44,963 bases of DNA, from positions 1 to 44,963 of the forward strand of contig CAMNHH010000002.1 in assembly GCA_946539175.1 (NCBI GenBank), in the 5' to 3' direction. The stretch is from an uncultured Clostridia bacterium (GTDB lineage: Bacteria; Bacillota; Clostridia; Oscillospirales; Oscillospiraceae). The translations under genes were made by a program, and so were the position numbers. The notes beneath the pieces were generated by a model. That model saw only the letters and a program-made list of their open reading frames with translations, searched no databases and had not been told where the DNA came from. Below, in pieces: positions 44,575 to 44,963 of this stretch. How positions within the stretch are numbered: position 1 is the stretch's first letter; the number at the start of each line of letters is the position of its first letter.

Positions 44575-44963
44575 CGGCAGCCTCCGCACAGGCAGTTCAG
44601 GCACAGCAGGGTATTGCAGACGTTGCAGGCCGTTTCCATGTCACTGTTCTGGTAATTGCTCTGCCGGTAGGGGGTATAGCCCCCCTGGACCGTGCGCAGG
44701 GCGTTCCGGTACTCATAGTTGGACGGCACCATGGCGCAGGCGGTCTGATAGTGCTGCCGGGCCTCGTCCAGCCAGCCCCGGCGATAGGCAATGGTGCCCT
44801 TGAGGAAGTACCACTCCCCGTCCCGGCCGGCGGCGGCGTTCAGAAGGGACTCCGCCGCGTCCAGCTGGTTGGCGTTGATATAGGAGCGGATCTGGGCGTA
44901 ATTGCCGCCGGAGCCGCTGTAACTGTTGTAGCTCTGATAAGCGCCGCTCTGGTGGCCGCCGCT
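44571..44963 (-). CDS. TPR / cysteine-tail protein, paralog of the 43282 gene (5' end outside the window)
   Basis: My minus-strand translation from the window edge: SGGHQSGAYQSYNSYSGSGGNYAQIRSYINANQLDAAESLLNAAAGRDGEWYFLKGTIAYRRGWLDEARQHYQTACAMVPSNYEYRNALRTVQGGYTPYRQSNYQNSDMETACNVCNTLLCLNCLCGGCR*. Confidence 0.75.
   Translation of the reverse strand, partial: SGGHQSGAYQSYNSYSGSGGNYAQIRSYINANQLDAAESLLNAAAGRDGEWYFLKGTIAYRRGWLDEARQHYQTACAMVPSNYEYRNALRTVQGGYTPYRQSNYQNSDMETACNVCNTLLCLNCLCGGCR

Overview
The window is a GC-rich chromosomal segment from a spore-forming Clostridia-type Firmicute (Oscillospiraceae-like; taxon inferred from gene content and repeat style). It holds about 43 CDS, mostly on the minus strand. 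I saw no rRNA, tRNA, CRISPR array, phage or transposase gene. Main blocks: (i) hflX, rpmE, tmcAL and divergent ackA; (ii) an fRMsr-MoxR-DUF58-DUF4129 operon divergent from tsaE-tsaB-upp-antiporter; (iii) a secreted CotH-family kinase with C-terminal SLH repeats; (iv) an apparent 8-gene surface-polymer/teichoic-acid operon with two paralogous Wzy/O-antigen-ligase-like proteins, two GT2s, a flippase, a TagB/F-like enzyme, TagD and an HAD-IIA phosphatase; (v) a zinc-ribbon protein and sigH; (vi) a small TM protein followed by ruvC-ruvA-ruvB; (vii) a class I aminotransferase; (viii) a sipL-like gene (DUF3794 plus LysM) overlapping spoIVA; (ix) the conserved yicC-remA-gmk-rpoZ-priA-def-fmt-rsmB-rlmN-prpC-prkC-rsgA block without coaBC; (x) two paralogous TPR/Cys-tail proteins, one with a J-like domain lacking HPD, around a small membrane protein. 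The strongest leads are a ~117-bp (39-codon) palindromic-repeat insertion in frame within tmcAL, the J-like/TPR/Cys-tail module, the sipL-spoIVA overlap, the two-Wzy teichoic-type operon, the SLH-anchored CotH kinase, palindromic repeats that begin at gene stop codons, and divergent promoters with abutting -35 boxes. All assignments come from reading translations; no database search was run.
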